Source: Actinoplanes auranticolor
GTDB lineage: Bacteria; Actinomycetota; Actinomycetes; Mycobacteriales; Micromonosporaceae
NCBI RefSeq assembly: GCF_018332655.1
Contig: NZ_BOQL01000016.1
Coordinates: 1-64,000 of the forward strand
Direction of reading: 5' to 3'
DNA length: 64,000 nt
Positions 1-9,144 of the stretch are shown in pieces; position 1 is the stretch's first letter; every line of letters begins with the position of its first letter. Under the pieces are notes generated by a model. It was not told the origin of the DNA. It searched no databases and saw nothing but the letters and a program-made list of their open reading frames with translations. The position numbers were made by a program, and so were the translations under genes.

Positions 1-30
1 GCTGGCCGGCACGGCACGGCTGGCGGCACC

Positions 31-91
31 GCAAGGCGAGACGGCCGGGTGGCGCGGCAAGGCGAGACGGCCGGGTGGCGCGCAAGGCGAG
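31..91. repeat. 26-bp tandem repeat, about 2.4 copies
   Basis: A unit beginning GCAAGGCGAGACGGCCGGGT starts at 31 and again at 57, with a partial third copy at 82. The surrounding 1-258 stretch is G+C-rich and full of degenerate GGCAAG, GGCGAG and ACGGCCGG words. I see no credible gene, RNA or terminator there; it is the 3' flank of the acyl-CoA synthetase. Confidence 0.75.
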
Positions 92-258
92 GCCGACCGA
101 CACGGTGAGCCGGCCGACCGGCAGGCAGGCGTGGCGAGGTCGGCCGGCGTAGCGAGAGTTGGACGGCGCGCGACAAGGCGAAAGCGGCCGGCACGGCAAG
201 ACGAACGTGGCGGGCACGCGGCAAGCGTCGAGGTACGTACTGCGGGGAACGAATGGTG

Positions 259-1875
259 TTAAGCGTTGCGAATGTCAGCGGCGGCGTGGAGGTCCAGGAT
301 CTCCACCGCCCGCTCGCGCATCTCCACCTTTCGCACCTTCCCGGTCACCGTCATCGGGAAGTCCTCCACCACATGCACATACCGCGGCACCTTGTAATGG
401 GCCAGCTTCCCCTTGCAGAACTCCCGTACCGCCTCCGTGGTCAGCGGCGTCGCTCCCGGGCGCAGCACCACCCATGCCATCAGTTCTTCGCCGTACTTCT
501 GGTCGGGGACGCCGATCACCTGGACGTCCGATACGTCCGGGTGGGAGTACAGGAATTCCTCCACCTCTCTCGGGTATACGTTCTCGCCGCCTCGGATCAC
601 CAGGTCCTTGATGCGGCCGACGATGTTCACGTAGCCGTGTTCGTCCATTGTGGCCAGGTCGCCCGTGTGCATCCAGCGCGCTTCGTCGATCGCTTCCGCG
701 GTCGCCTCCGCCTGGTTCCAGTAGCCCAGCATCACCGAGTAGCCGCGAGTGCACAGCTCCCCGGCCTCGCCGTGCGGCAGCGGCCGGCCCGTCGCCGGGT
801 CGACGACCTTCGACTCCAGGTGCGGCATCACGCGGCCCACCGTTTCCGTTCGCCGGTCCAGACCGTCGTCGCGGCGGGTCATCGTCGAGACCGGCGAAGT
901 TTCGGTCATGCCGTAGCAGATCGCCACTTCGGTCATGTGCATCTCCGCCACGACCCGTTTCATCACCTCCACCGGGCACGGCGAGCCCGCCATGATTCCG
1001 GTACGCAGCGAGGACAGGTCGTACGTCGTGAAGTCGGGCAGGCCCAGCTCGGCGATGAACATGGTCGGGACGCCGTACAGGGAAGTGCAGCTCTCCTGGG
1101 TGACCGCCCGCAGCGAGGCCGCCGGGTCGAAGCCCTGGGCCGGCAGGACCATGCACGCACCGTGAGAGGTCGCCGCGAGGTTGCCCATCACCATGCCGAA
1201 GCAGTGGTACAGCGGCACCGGGATGCAGATCCGGTCCTGCTCGGTGTAGCCGACCAGTTCGCCGACGAAGAAGCCGTTGTTGAGGATGTTGTGGTGCGAC
1301 AGCGTCGCGCCTTTCGGGAAACCCGTCGTGCCGGACGTGTACTGGATGTTGATCGGGTCGTCGAAGGCCAGCGACGCGGCGCGTTCCTCCAGCGAGAGGC
1401 CCCGGCCGGCGGCGATCAGGTCGTTCCAGTCCGGCGTGCCGATGAAAATCGTGTCGGTGAAGCCGATCTCGGCGATCATGCCGCGGTAGTCGCTGGTCTT
1501 GAACCTGACCGCGCTGATCAGCAGGCGTACGCCCGACTGGCGGACCACATAGGCGAGTTCGTGGGTGCGGTACGCGGGGTTCACGTTCACCAGGATCGCG
1601 CCGATCTTGGCGGTGGCGTACTGCGTGATCACCCATTCCGCGCAGTTCGGTGCCCAGATGCCTACCCGGTCGCCCTTGTCGGTACCGCGGGCCAGCAGGC
1701 CACGGGCGATCTCGTTCACCGCGACGTTGAACTCCGCGTACGTCCAGCGGCGTCCGGCGGCCACGTCCACCAGCGCCTCGCGGTCGCCGTGCGTGGCGAC
1801 CGTGCGTTCGAGGTTCGCGCCGATCGTCTCGCCGAGCAGCGGCACGTCCGAAGTCCCGGAGGCATACGAGAGCAT
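259..1875 (-). CDS. Fatty-acyl-CoA synthetase (AMP-forming, FadD-like)
   Basis: Cytosolic adenylate-forming enzyme that activates a fatty or other carboxylic acid to the acyl-adenylate and then the CoA thioester. The 538 residues are normal for the family. The AMP-binding motif [13 protein letters not shown] starts near residue 179, followed by CYGMTETSP, the MHTGDLA adenylate motif, the hinge [14 protein letters not shown] and the C-terminal catalytic lysine in TVTGKVRK near residue 513. I chose the ATG at 1873-1875; a GTG 12 codons upstream (1911) is possible. Chain-length preference cannot be read. It is divergent from a GAF-LuxR regulator about 85 bp away, which may control it. Confidence 0.93.
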   Translation of the reverse strand: MLSYASGTSDVPLLGETIGANLERTVATHGDREALVDVAAGRRWTYAEFNVAVNEIARGLLARGTDKGDRVGIWAPNCAEWVITQYATAKIGAILVNVNPAYRTHELAYVVRQSGVRLLISAVRFKTSDYRGMIAEIGFTDTIFIGTPDWNDLIAAGRGLSLEERAASLAFDDPINIQYTSGTTGFPKGATLSHHNILNNGFFVGELVGYTEQDRICIPVPLYHCFGMVMGNLAATSHGACMVLPAQGFDPAASLRAVTQESCTSLYGVPTMFIAELGLPDFTTYDLSSLRTGIMAGSPCPVEVMKRVVAEMHMTEVAICYGMTETSPVSTMTRRDDGLDRRTETVGRVMPHLESKVVDPATGRPLPHGEAGELCTRGYSVMLGYWNQAEATAEAIDEARWMHTGDLATMDEHGYVNIVGRIKDLVIRGGENVYPREVEEFLYSHPDVSDVQVIGVPDQKYGEELMAWVVLRPGATPLTTEAVREFCKGKLAHYKVPRYVHVVEDFPMTVTGKVRKVEMRERAVEILDLHAAADIRNA

Positions 1876-1959
1876 CTCTGCAGCATGAGCCGGTTCGCCG
1901 GGTGGCACCACCCCCGTTCAGGGGTGGACCGCGCACCCGGTCCGCGACATGCTGGTGAC

Positions 1960-2793
1960 GTGCTCGAAACAGCCGATCTGTCCGCCGCGCTGGGCCGGGT
2001 CCGGCGGGTGACCGGGCTGCCGGTCGCGTTCGGCGGAGCGGTGGCGGCCGACGGACGGGCCATGCGGCTGACCGACTTCGCCGGCACCGTGACCGGCGCG
2101 CTGCACGGGCTGGTGGTCAGCGCCGGGCAGGGTCTCGGTGGGCGCGTCGTCAGCACGGCCCGCCCGGGCCGGGTCGAGGACTACGCCGCCGACCCGCGGA
2201 TCAGCCACGAGTACGACAAGCCGGTCACCGCCGAAGGGCTGCGCGCGATCGCCGCGATGCCGGTCATGGTGGGCGGTTCCGTTCTGGCGGTGCTCTATGC
2301 CGGCACGCGCGAGCCACTGTCGGTGGGGATCCGCGCGCTCGACGCGATGAGCCAGGTGGCGGTGCGGGTCGGCACCGAGCTGACCGTACGCCGGGAAGTG
2401 CAGCGCCGGATCGCCGAGCTGGAGACGACCGCGGCCCTGACCCGTGCGGCGCCGGCCGCCCCGGAGTGGGAGGACGTCCGGCAGGCGCACGCTGACCTGC
2501 GCACGATCGCGCAGCAGGTCGACGACCCGGCGCTGCGGTCCCGGCTGCAGGAGGTGTGTGCGCTGCTCGCCCAGTCCGGCAGCTCGGCGCGGCCGCACAA
2601 TCCGTTGTCGCCGCGGGAGCTGGATGTCCTGGCGATGGTCGCGGTGGGGTGCGGCAATGCCGAGGCTGCGCGGCGGCTCGGCCTGCTGCCGGAGACGGTC
2701 AAGAGCTACCTGCGCAACGCGATGCGCAAGCTCGGCACGCACGGCCGGATGGAGACGGTCGTGACCGCGCGGCGGCTCGGCTTCCTGCCCTAG
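1960..2793 (+). CDS. GAF domain LuxR-type transcriptional regulator
   Basis: About 277 residues. An N-terminal GAF-like sensor (roughly residues 5-150, with GQGLGGRVV and the PVMVGGSVLAVLYAG strand typical of GAF) is followed by a helical linker and a C-terminal LuxR/GerE helix-turn-helix (LSPRELDVLAMVAVG through ETVKSYLRNAMRKL). There is no receiver domain, so it probably senses a small molecule or redox state directly. The GTG at 1960 gives a compact GAF start; a GTG at 1924 is in frame. It is divergent from the acyl-CoA synthetase, which is its most likely target by position. The ligand is unknown. Confidence 0.85.
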   Translation: MLETADLSAALGRVRRVTGLPVAFGGAVAADGRAMRLTDFAGTVTGALHGLVVSAGQGLGGRVVSTARPGRVEDYAADPRISHEYDKPVTAEGLRAIAAMPVMVGGSVLAVLYAGTREPLSVGIRALDAMSQVAVRVGTELTVRREVQRRIAELETTAALTRAAPAAPEWEDVRQAHADLRTIAQQVDDPALRSRLQEVCALLAQSGSSARPHNPLSPRELDVLAMVAVGCGNAEAARRLGLLPETVKSYLRNAMRKLGTHGRMETVVTARRLGFLP

Positions 2794-2833
2794 GGCCGCC
2801 GGCTTCTGGCAGGCGAGGCTTAGGGTCACGAAG

Positions 2834-3892
2834 GTGAAGAGACCGACGATCGCCGATATCGCCCGCGAGGCCGGGGTCTCCAAAGGTGCCGTCTCGTACG
2901 CGTTGAACGACCGGCCGGGCGTTTCCGAGGTCACCCGTGCGCGCATCCTGGCGATCGCCGACCGGCTGGGGTTCCGGGCCAGTGCCGCCGCCCGGGCGCT
3001 GGCCGGTGCGCCCGCCAAGGTCGTCGGGCTCGCGTTGCGGCGGCCCGCCAGCACGCTCGGCGTGGAGCCGTTCTTCATGGAGCTCGTCAGCGGGCTCGAG
3101 GCCGAACTGTCCATCCGCTCGTACGCGTTGCTGCTGCAGATGGTCCCCGATGACGACCCGGCGGCGGAGATCGAGGTCTACCGGCAGTGGTGGATCGAAG
3201 GCCGGGTCGACGGGGTGCTGCTCTGTGACGTCCGCGCCGACGACCCGCGGGTGCCGGCCGTGGCCGAGATCGGCCTCCCCGCCGTGGTCGTGGGGCCGCC
3301 CACCGAGGGTGAGCTGCTGCCCAGCCTCTGGTCCGACGACGCGGTGTCGGTGACCGAGGCGGTCGAACACCTGGCCGGGCTCGGTCATCGCCGGATCGCC
3401 CGGGTCGCGGGGATCCCCGAGCTGGCCCACACCGGCGCGCGCAGCCGGGCCTTCGCCGAGACCTGCGAACGGCTGGGGATCACCGGGGCGACCACGGTCT
3501 GGACCGACTACACCGGGGAGGCCGGCGCCCGCGCCACCCGCGACCTGCTGCACACCCGGCCGCGGCCGACGGCGATCGTGTACGACAACGACATCATGGC
3601 CATCGCCGGGCTGGCCACCGCGCAGGAGCTGGGGTTCGCCGTGCCGGCCGAGCTGTCCATCGTCGCCTGGGACGACTCGCCGGTCTGTGGGCTCGTGCAT
3701 CCGCCGCTGACCGCGCTGACCCGCGACATCGTCGCCTACGGCGAGAACGCCGCCCGGCTGCTGCTCGCGGTCATCGCCGGGGACGAGGTGACCAGCCGGC
3801 TCGACGAGCCCGCCCACCTGGTCGCCCGCGCCAGCACAGCGCCGCCACCGACCGCGGAGAACCAAGAGCCGACCACGGAAAACAAAGACTAG
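2834..3892 (+). CDS. LacI-family transcriptional regulator (paralogue A)
   Basis: Sugar-responsive type repressor of 352 residues with a GTG start. The LacI helix-turn-helix occupies residues 1-55 (TIADIAREAGVSKGAVSYAL) and is followed by a periplasmic-binding-protein-like effector and dimerisation domain (DGVLLCDVRADDPR, PTAIVYDNDIMAIAG, WDDSP). It is closely similar to the convergent LacI gene at 4008-5012, so the two are local paralogues. Its C-terminal tail (TAENQEPTTENKD) is encoded by a 26-bp tandem repeat that runs across the stop codon. Effector and target genes are unknown. Confidence 0.92.
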   Translation: MKRPTIADIAREAGVSKGAVSYALNDRPGVSEVTRARILAIADRLGFRASAAARALAGAPAKVVGLALRRPASTLGVEPFFMELVSGLEAELSIRSYALLLQMVPDDDPAAEIEVYRQWWIEGRVDGVLLCDVRADDPRVPAVAEIGLPAVVVGPPTEGELLPSLWSDDAVSVTEAVEHLAGLGHRRIARVAGIPELAHTGARSRAFAETCERLGITGATTVWTDYTGEAGARATRDLLHTRPRPTAIVYDNDIMAIAGLATAQELGFAVPAELSIVAWDDSPVCGLVHPPLTALTRDIVAYGENAARLLLAVIAGDEVTSRLDEPAHLVARASTAPPPTAENQEPTTENKD

Positions 3893-3916
3893 AGCCGGCC
3901 ACGGGAAACAAAGACC
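3865..3916. repeat. 26-bp tandem repeat spanning a stop codon
   Basis: Two units beginning AGAGCCGACCACGG at 3865 and AGAGCCGGCCACGG at 3891 differ at three positions. A degenerate third copy lies just upstream (about 3848-3864). The TAG stop of the LacI gene (3890-3892) falls at the junction of the two units, so unit gain or loss could lengthen or shorten the acidic tail. The rest of 3917-4007 holds nothing I recognise. Confidence 0.75.
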
Positions 3917-4007
3917 AGAGCAGTACGACCGGCGTCAACAGCAGGGCCGCGCCATCCGGCGGCATTGAAGCCGGACAGGCGCAACAAACGCCCGCAGCGA
4001 ACGCCCC

Positions 4008-5012
4008 TCAGGCCGGCCCCGTGCTCCGCCGCACCTCGAGACGGCCGCTCTCGGCCTGCACCGGCGCCCGCACCTCCCCGTCCAGCGCCGCGAACAACTG
4101 CGCCGCCGCCAACCCCCCATAAGCCGCGATATCCCGCCGGATCACCGTCAACGGCGGCCCCACCACCTGACACAGCGGCGAATCCTCACAGGCCACCACC
4201 GACAGGTCCGCCGGCACCGCCAATCCCAGCTCCCCCGCCACCCCCAGCCCGGCCACCGCCATCACGTCGTTGTCGTACACGATCGCCGTCGGTCGCTGCC
4301 GGTCGCGCAGCAGCTCGCGGGTCCGCTCCGCGCCCTCGCGGCCCGTGTAGTCGGCCCGCACGATGGTGAGCGTCATCCCCCGCTCCGCGCAGGCCCGGGC
4401 CATGGTGTCGTCCCGGATCCTGGTGTGCACCATCCCGGCCGGGCCGCTGACCCGGGCGACCCGGACGTGGCCCAGCCCGGCCAGGTGCTCCACCAGCTCC
4501 AGCGTCCAGCCCCGGTCGTCGCACCACGCGCCCGGCATGCCGTCGTCCGGCGTGCTCGCGATCAGCGCCGCCGGCAGGCCCAGCCGGCGGACCGCGGCCA
4601 GCCGGGGGTCGTCCTCCCGGGGGTCGCAGATCAGCACCCCGTCCACCCGGCGCTCGGCGCTCCAGCGGCGGTGCACCTGCGCCTCCTCCTCCAGATCCGC
4701 CACCAGCTGCAGCGCCAGCCCGAAGCCGCGCCCGGCCAGCTCCGCCTGGATGCCGGCGATCAGCTGACGGCGGAAGACCTCCACGGTCAGCGCGGCCGAC
4801 GAGCGCAGCAGCACCAGCCCGATCGCGTGGGCCGCGGCGCCGTGCAGGGCCAGCGCCGGGCCGTTCGCCCGGTAGCCCAGCTCCCGGGCGATGCCCAGGA
4901 TGCGTTGCCGCAGGTCGGCGGAGACGCCGGGACGGCCGTTGAGGGCGTACGAGACGGCGATCCGGGACACGCCGGCACGCCGGGCGATGTCGGCCATCGT
5001 CGCTGCACGCAC
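4008..5012 (-). CDS. LacI-family transcriptional regulator (paralogue B)
   Basis: 334 residues with a LacI helix-turn-helix (MADIARRAGVSRIAVSYAL) and the standard effector-binding core (DGVLICDPREDDPR, PTAIVYDNDVMAVAG). The shared wording with the LacI protein at 2834 shows they arose by duplication. A GTG start at 5012 is followed 15 nt later by an ATG that could also be used. It is divergent, with only 34 bp between starts, from the alcohol dehydrogenase/GMC oxidase pair. That makes it the likely regulator of that pair, an inference from position. Confidence 0.92.
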   Translation of the reverse strand: MRAATMADIARRAGVSRIAVSYALNGRPGVSADLRQRILGIARELGYRANGPALALHGAAAHAIGLVLLRSSAALTVEVFRRQLIAGIQAELAGRGFGLALQLVADLEEEAQVHRRWSAERRVDGVLICDPREDDPRLAAVRRLGLPAALIASTPDDGMPGAWCDDRGWTLELVEHLAGLGHVRVARVSGPAGMVHTRIRDDTMARACAERGMTLTIVRADYTGREGAERTRELLRDRQRPTAIVYDNDVMAVAGLGVAGELGLAVPADLSVVACEDSPLCQVVGPPLTVIRRDIAAYGGLAAAQLFAALDGEVRAPVQAESGRLEVRRSTGPA

Positions 5013-5034
5013 GGCTTAGCGTAAACCCAGGTCC

Positions 5035-5040
5035 TATGCT
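5035..5040 (+). promoter_or_regulatory. -10 element of the alcohol dehydrogenase operon, leaderless
   Basis: TATGCT ends six bases before the ATG at 5047, which places transcription initiation at or next to the start codon. No good -35 is visible. The 34-bp divergent interval (5013-5046) must also hold the LacI-B promoter, so a single bound repressor could cover both. Confidence 0.45.
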
Positions 5041-5046
5041 CCAGCC

Positions 5047-6084
5047 ATGATGCGTGTCGTGGTGCTGCCGGACGAGGTACGGGTGGTCGAGGCGGCGGCG
5101 CCGGAGCCGGGACCCGGGGAGGCTCAGCTGCGGATGGTGGTGGCCGGCGTCTGCGGCTCTGACACGCACGCCCTGCGGGGCCGGCATCCCAACGTTCATC
5201 CGCCGTACGCGCCGGGTCATGAGGTGGTCGGTGTGGTCACCGCGGTGGCGGCGGGCGTGACCTCGGTGCGGGCCGGGCAGCGGGCCACCGTCGAGCCGGA
5301 TCTGCCGTGCTGGGAGTGCAAGCAGTGCCGGGCCGGCCGGCAGAATCTCTGCGAGCGGCTCGGCTTCTTCGGCTGCGGCTCCGAGCAGGGCGGCATGGCC
5401 GAGGTGTTCACCATCGACGCGCGGCGCCTGCATGTCGTGCCCGAGGAATTCGACGACGCGACGGCGGCGCTGATCGAGCCGCTGTCGACGCCGGTGCACG
5501 CGATCCGGCTGGCCGGCGGCGTCCGGGACCGGGCGGTGGCGATCCTCGGGGTGGGGACGATCGGCCTGCTGACGCTGAAGGTGGCGCGGGCGCAGGGCGC
5601 CCGGCGGATCGTCGTGACGGCCCGGTCGGCCCGCAGCCGCAAGCGGGCGCTGGCTTTCGGCGCGGACGCGGCCGTGGACGCGACCGCCGGGGACGCAGCC
5701 GATCAGGTACGCGCAGCGCTGGGCGAGAGCGCCGACGTGGTCTTCGACTGCGTGGCCGAGCAGTCGACGACGACGCAGGCGCTGGCCGTCGCCGACAAGG
5801 GCGGCACGGTCGTGGTGGTGGGCGTGCCCGCCGGCGAGGTGACGATTCCCCTCGCGTTGCTGCAGGACAGCCAGTTGCGGATCCAGGGCAGTGCGACGTA
5901 CCTGCCGGAGGACTACGCGGACGCGATGACGCTGCTGCGCGAGCAGGTGGTCACGGCCGCCGATTTCGTGACGGCGGTACATCCGTTGGCCGGGGCCGCT
6001 GCGGCCTTCGCCGATGCGGAGAGCGGCGAGCACATCAAGGTGCTCGTCAGGTCTGGTTCGACGGGCTTCGACGTGATGAGCTGA
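5047..6084 (+). CDS. Zinc-dependent alcohol dehydrogenase (MDR superfamily)
   Basis: 345-residue cytosolic NAD(P)-dependent dehydrogenase oxidising an alcohol or polyol. The catalytic zinc site is visible (VCGSDTHALRG with the first Cys, GHEVVG with the His), as is the four-Cys structural zinc lobe (CWECKQCRAGRQNLC). A Rossmann motif ILGVGTIGLL follows near residue 165. The chain resembles sorbitol/threonine dehydrogenase-like enzymes, but the substrate is unknown. The next gene begins five bases after the stop, so they form a two-gene operon, facing the divergent LacI-B repressor. Confidence 0.9.
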   Translation: MMRVVVLPDEVRVVEAAAPEPGPGEAQLRMVVAGVCGSDTHALRGRHPNVHPPYAPGHEVVGVVTAVAAGVTSVRAGQRATVEPDLPCWECKQCRAGRQNLCERLGFFGCGSEQGGMAEVFTIDARRLHVVPEEFDDATAALIEPLSTPVHAIRLAGGVRDRAVAILGVGTIGLLTLKVARAQGARRIVVTARSARSRKRALAFGADAAVDATAGDAADQVRAALGESADVVFDCVAEQSTTTQALAVADKGGTVVVVGVPAGEVTIPLALLQDSQLRIQGSATYLPEDYADAMTLLREQVVTAADFVTAVHPLAGAAAAFADAESGEHIKVLVRSGSTGFDVMS

Positions 6085-6089
6085 GCGGC

Positions 6090-7745
6090 ATGACGGACTA
6101 CGACATCGTCGTCGTGGGCAGCGGGTTCGGCGGGAGCGTCACCGCGTTGCGGTTGACCGAGAAGGGTTACCGGGTCGGTGTGCTCGAGGCCGGCCGGCGC
6201 TTCACCCCCGAGACGCTGCCCAGGACGTCCTGGGATCTGCGGGCCTTCCTCTGGGCGCCCGCGCTGGGTCTGCGTGGCATGCAGCGGATCACCCTGCTCA
6301 AGGACATCATCGTGCTCTCCGCGGCGGGCGTCGGCGGCGGTTCCCTGGTGTACGCGAACACGCTCTACCAGCCGCCGGCCGCGTTCTTCGCCGATCCCCG
6401 CTGGGCCGGGATCACCGACTGGGCCCGGGAGCTGGAGCCGCACTACGCGCAGGCCTCCCGGATGCTCGGCGTCACCGTGCAGCCCTCGATGACCCCCTCC
6501 GACGAGGTCATCCGGTCCGTCGCGCAGGACATGGGGGTCGGCGGCACGTTCCGGCGTACCCCGGTCGGGGTGTTCTTCGGTGAGCCGGGCCGGACCGTGC
6601 CGGATCCCTATTTCGGCGGGGCCGGGCCCGCCCGGACCGGGTGCATCGAGTGCGGCGACTGCATGATCGGTTGCCGGTTCGGGGCGAAGAACCGGCTCGA
6701 CCTGAACTACCTCTATCTCGCCGAGCGGGCCGGTGCGGTCGTGCACCCGGACACCACCGTCTCAGTGTTGCGGCCTGTCGACGACGGCTGGGAGCTGACC
6801 ACCTCGCAGGGCACGTTCACCGCGCGGGAGGTGGTGCTGTCAGCCGGGGCGCTCGGCACCCAGCGGCTCCTGCACGCCATGCGGGACACCGGTGTGCTGC
6901 CCGGAGTCTCCGACCGGCTCGGCGCGCTGACCCGGACGAACTCCGAGGCGCTGCTCGGCGCGCAGGCTGTGTCCGTACCGGAGAAGCCGTTCTCCCGCGG
7001 GGTGGCGATCACCTCGAGTTTCCACCCGGACGCCGAGACCCACATCGAGCCGGTCCGCTACGGACCCGGCAGCAACGCGATGGGCCTGCTCACCACCCTG
7101 CTGGTGGACGGCGGCGGCCGCGTGCCGCGGCCGGTCCGCTTCCTCGGCCAGGCGCTGCGCCATCCGCGCACGCTGCTGCGGTCACTGTCGAAGCGGCGCT
7201 GGAGCGACCGGACCATCATCGCGCTGGTCATGCAGACCGTGGACAACTCCTTGACGGTACGGCGCACCAAGCGCGGCCGGCTCACCACCGGGCCCGGCCA
7301 CGGCCCGGTCAACCCGACCTGGATCCCGGTCGGTCACGAGGCGGTACGCCGGATGGCCGCCAAGATCGGTGGCCATCCCGGCGGCTCGGTGGGTGACGTC
7401 TTCGACATCCCGATGACCGCGCACATCCTCGGTGGCGTGACCATCGGCGACTCCCCCGTGACCGGCGTGGTCGACCCCTACCAGCGCGTGTACGGCTACC
7501 CCGGCCTGCACGTGGTGGACGGTTCGGTGATCCCGGCCAACCTCGGGGTGAACCCGTCGCTGACCATCACCGCGCTGGCCGAGCGGGCCCTGGCGCTGTG
7601 GCCCCACAAAGGCGATACGGATCCGCGGCCCGCGCTGGGCGCACCCTACGAACGCGTCGAGCCGGTGCCACCTCGATCCCCCGCGGTCCCGGCGCACGCC
7701 CCGGCAGCCCTGCGGATAACGCCGGCCGCCCCGCCGCCGGGTTGA
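6090..7745 (+). CDS. GMC-type FAD oxidoreductase, cholesterol oxidase-like
   Basis: 551-residue flavoprotein. The FAD-binding motif VVGSGFGGSVTALRL is at the N-terminus, a Cys-rich segment CIECGDCMIGCRFGAKN lies near residue 187, and the C-terminal GMC signature HVVDGSVIPANLGVNPSLT is intact. This arrangement matches the ChoD-like branch of GMC enzymes rather than extracellular cholesterol oxidases, and there is no signal peptide. Steroid or alcohol substrates are possible; the true one is unknown. It is co-transcribed with the upstream zinc dehydrogenase. The proline-rich tail (last 30 residues) is low complexity. Confidence 0.88.
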   Translation: MTDYDIVVVGSGFGGSVTALRLTEKGYRVGVLEAGRRFTPETLPRTSWDLRAFLWAPALGLRGMQRITLLKDIIVLSAAGVGGGSLVYANTLYQPPAAFFADPRWAGITDWARELEPHYAQASRMLGVTVQPSMTPSDEVIRSVAQDMGVGGTFRRTPVGVFFGEPGRTVPDPYFGGAGPARTGCIECGDCMIGCRFGAKNRLDLNYLYLAERAGAVVHPDTTVSVLRPVDDGWELTTSQGTFTAREVVLSAGALGTQRLLHAMRDTGVLPGVSDRLGALTRTNSEALLGAQAVSVPEKPFSRGVAITSSFHPDAETHIEPVRYGPGSNAMGLLTTLLVDGGGRVPRPVRFLGQALRHPRTLLRSLSKRRWSDRTIIALVMQTVDNSLTVRRTKRGRLTTGPGHGPVNPTWIPVGHEAVRRMAAKIGGHPGGSVGDVFDIPMTAHILGGVTIGDSPVTGVVDPYQRVYGYPGLHVVDGSVIPANLGVNPSLTITALAERALALWPHKGDTDPRPALGAPYERVEPVPPRSPAVPAHAPAALRITPAAPPPG

Positions 7746-7758
7746 TCGGCGACGGGGC
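7728..7758. terminator. Hairpin between convergent genes
   Basis: Arms GCCCCGCCGCCG (7728-7739) and CGGCGACGGGGC (7747-7758) pair with one mismatch around a 7-nt loop. The hairpin overlaps the GMC oxidase stop and lies 27 bp from the cellulase stop, so it can serve both. Confidence 0.55.
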
Positions 7759-7784
7759 GGGGCTGCTGTGATGCTGGGGACGGA

Positions 7785-8918
7785 TCAGGCCCTGGTGCAG
7801 GCCGAACCGTTGAGGGTGAACGCGGACGGGCTGGCGAAGGTGCCGCTGTAGGTGCCCTGGAAGCCGAACGAGGCGCTACCACCGGCCGGCAGGCTGCCGT
7901 TGTGCGTCGTGTTGCGGGCGGTGAGCGCGCCGCTGGTGCCGGACAGGGCGGCGTTCCACGAGTTGGTCACCGTCTGACCACTCGGGAGGGTGAAGCCGAG
8001 CGTCCAGCCGTTGACCGCGCTGCTGCCGGTGTTGGCCACGGTCACGTTGGCCACGAAGCCGCTGCCCCACGAGTCCGCCGCGTAGGTCACGCGGCAGGCC
8101 GCGGTGCCGGGCGGCGGGGTGGTGGGCCCGCCGGGCGGCGGGGTGGTGGGCGGGGCGCCGCCCCCGTTGACCGCCGCCGAGAAGCTGTTCACGGCCAGGC
8201 CGGTGCCGCCGATCCACGGCTCGAAGCCGGCCTGGATGCTGGTCAGGTACCACGAGTTGGTGATCGCGCCACGGCTGCGCACGTCGTTGATGAAGTCCAG
8301 GACGCTGAAGCTCCAGCTCGAGATCGCCGACGGCGCGACGTACGAGATGACGTTGTTGGAGCCGTTGCTGCCCTGCCAGACCTGCCAGGTGCGGCCACCG
8401 ATGGTGGTGTTGCCCACGGCCGAGCCGATCGGCTGGATCGAGCCCTGCTTGTTGAACCAGATCATGATCTCCATGGCGTTGACACCGTCACGCCGGGGCG
8501 TCGGGTCCAGCCAGATGTCGTACGACGCGTTGTAGGTCGCACCGGAGACGAAGTTGTAGTTGATGCTGCTCGTCGCGCTGCTGATCGAGCTGACCTGGAT
8601 CGGCAGATTCGTGCCGGGCGAACAGTTCGTGTAATGGCAGCCGTAGAAGACCGACGGGTAGGACACCGGCGCGCCGCTGGTGCTGCCGACGCCCTGCTGG
8701 GAGGTGATGGAGAAGCCGCTGTCGGTGACATTGATGCACTGCTGGGCGGTGGTGCCCCAGCGGTTGTTCTGCACCACGTAACGGCCGCCGATGGTGGTGG
8801 AGCCGTACTGCTCGCAGATCTGCGTGTCCGCACTCGCGGGACTGGCGATCACGGTTGTCGTGATCGCGCCCGCGGCGAGCAGAGCGGCGGCCGTGACGGC
8901 CCGGATGACACGTCTCAT
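7785..8918 (-). CDS. Secreted endoglucanase: GH12 catalytic domain plus CBM2
   Basis: Extracellular beta-1,4-glucanase of 377 residues. A Sec signal peptide (about 1-31, cleavage after ASPASA) precedes a GH12 domain that closely follows Streptomyces CelB (CEQYGSTTIGGRYVVQNNRW, GCHYTNCSPGT). The two catalytic glutamates are visible in NAMEIMIW and GFEPWIGG. A Pro/Thr/Gly linker leads to a C-terminal cellulose-binding CBM2 (CRVTYAADSWGSGF through LNGSACT). The ATG at 8916-8918 has an AGGAG ribosome site; longer upstream readings in this frame are not coding. A perfect CebR-type operator and a promoter lie upstream. Confidence 0.96.
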   Translation of the reverse strand: MRRVIRAVTAAALLAAGAITTTVIASPASADTQICEQYGSTTIGGRYVVQNNRWGTTAQQCINVTDSGFSITSQQGVGSTSGAPVSYPSVFYGCHYTNCSPGTNLPIQVSSISSATSSINYNFVSGATYNASYDIWLDPTPRRDGVNAMEIMIWFNKQGSIQPIGSAVGNTTIGGRTWQVWQGSNGSNNVISYVAPSAISSWSFSVLDFINDVRSRGAITNSWYLTSIQAGFEPWIGGTGLAVNSFSAAVNGGGAPPTTPPPGGPTTPPPGTAACRVTYAADSWGSGFVANVTVANTGSSAVNGWTLGFTLPSGQTVTNSWNAALSGTSGALTARNTTHNGSLPAGGSASFGFQGTYSGTFASPSAFTLNGSACTRA

Positions 8919-8959
8919 GACTGCTCCTGGTGGTGGGGATGCCCCGGGGAGGGGCGACG

Positions 8960-8973
8960 TGGGAGCGCTCCCA
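8960..8973. promoter_or_regulatory. CebR-type operator (cellulose-utilisation repressor box)
   Basis: TGGGAGCGCTCCCA is a perfect 14-bp palindrome identical to the CebR box known from Streptomyces. It lies three bases downstream of the proposed -10 of the cellulase promoter, so a bound repressor would block initiation. Cellobiose or cellotriose would be the expected inducer, by analogy. Confidence 0.88.
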
Positions 8974-8976
8974 CGC

Positions 8977-9005
8977 AACGTACAACATATTGACAGGCGT
9001 GAGAA
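8977..9005 (-). promoter_or_regulatory. Cellulase promoter
   Basis: On the minus strand a -35 TTCTCA (9000-9005) and a -10 TACGTT (8977-8982) are separated by 17 bp, directly upstream of the CebR box. The fit to the sigma-70 consensus is moderate. Confidence 0.5.
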
Positions 9006-9144
9006 GTGTTGCCGGGAAGTTTCGTGAAGTTCTCGCCCCGCGGCGGCCCGCCCGGCCCTCTCCGCGCCCCTTTCCCCGGCCGCGGCCCCGGGCCGGGTCA
9101 CACGAATGCGTCGGATGATCTGCGCGACATGCAGGGCGGACAAT

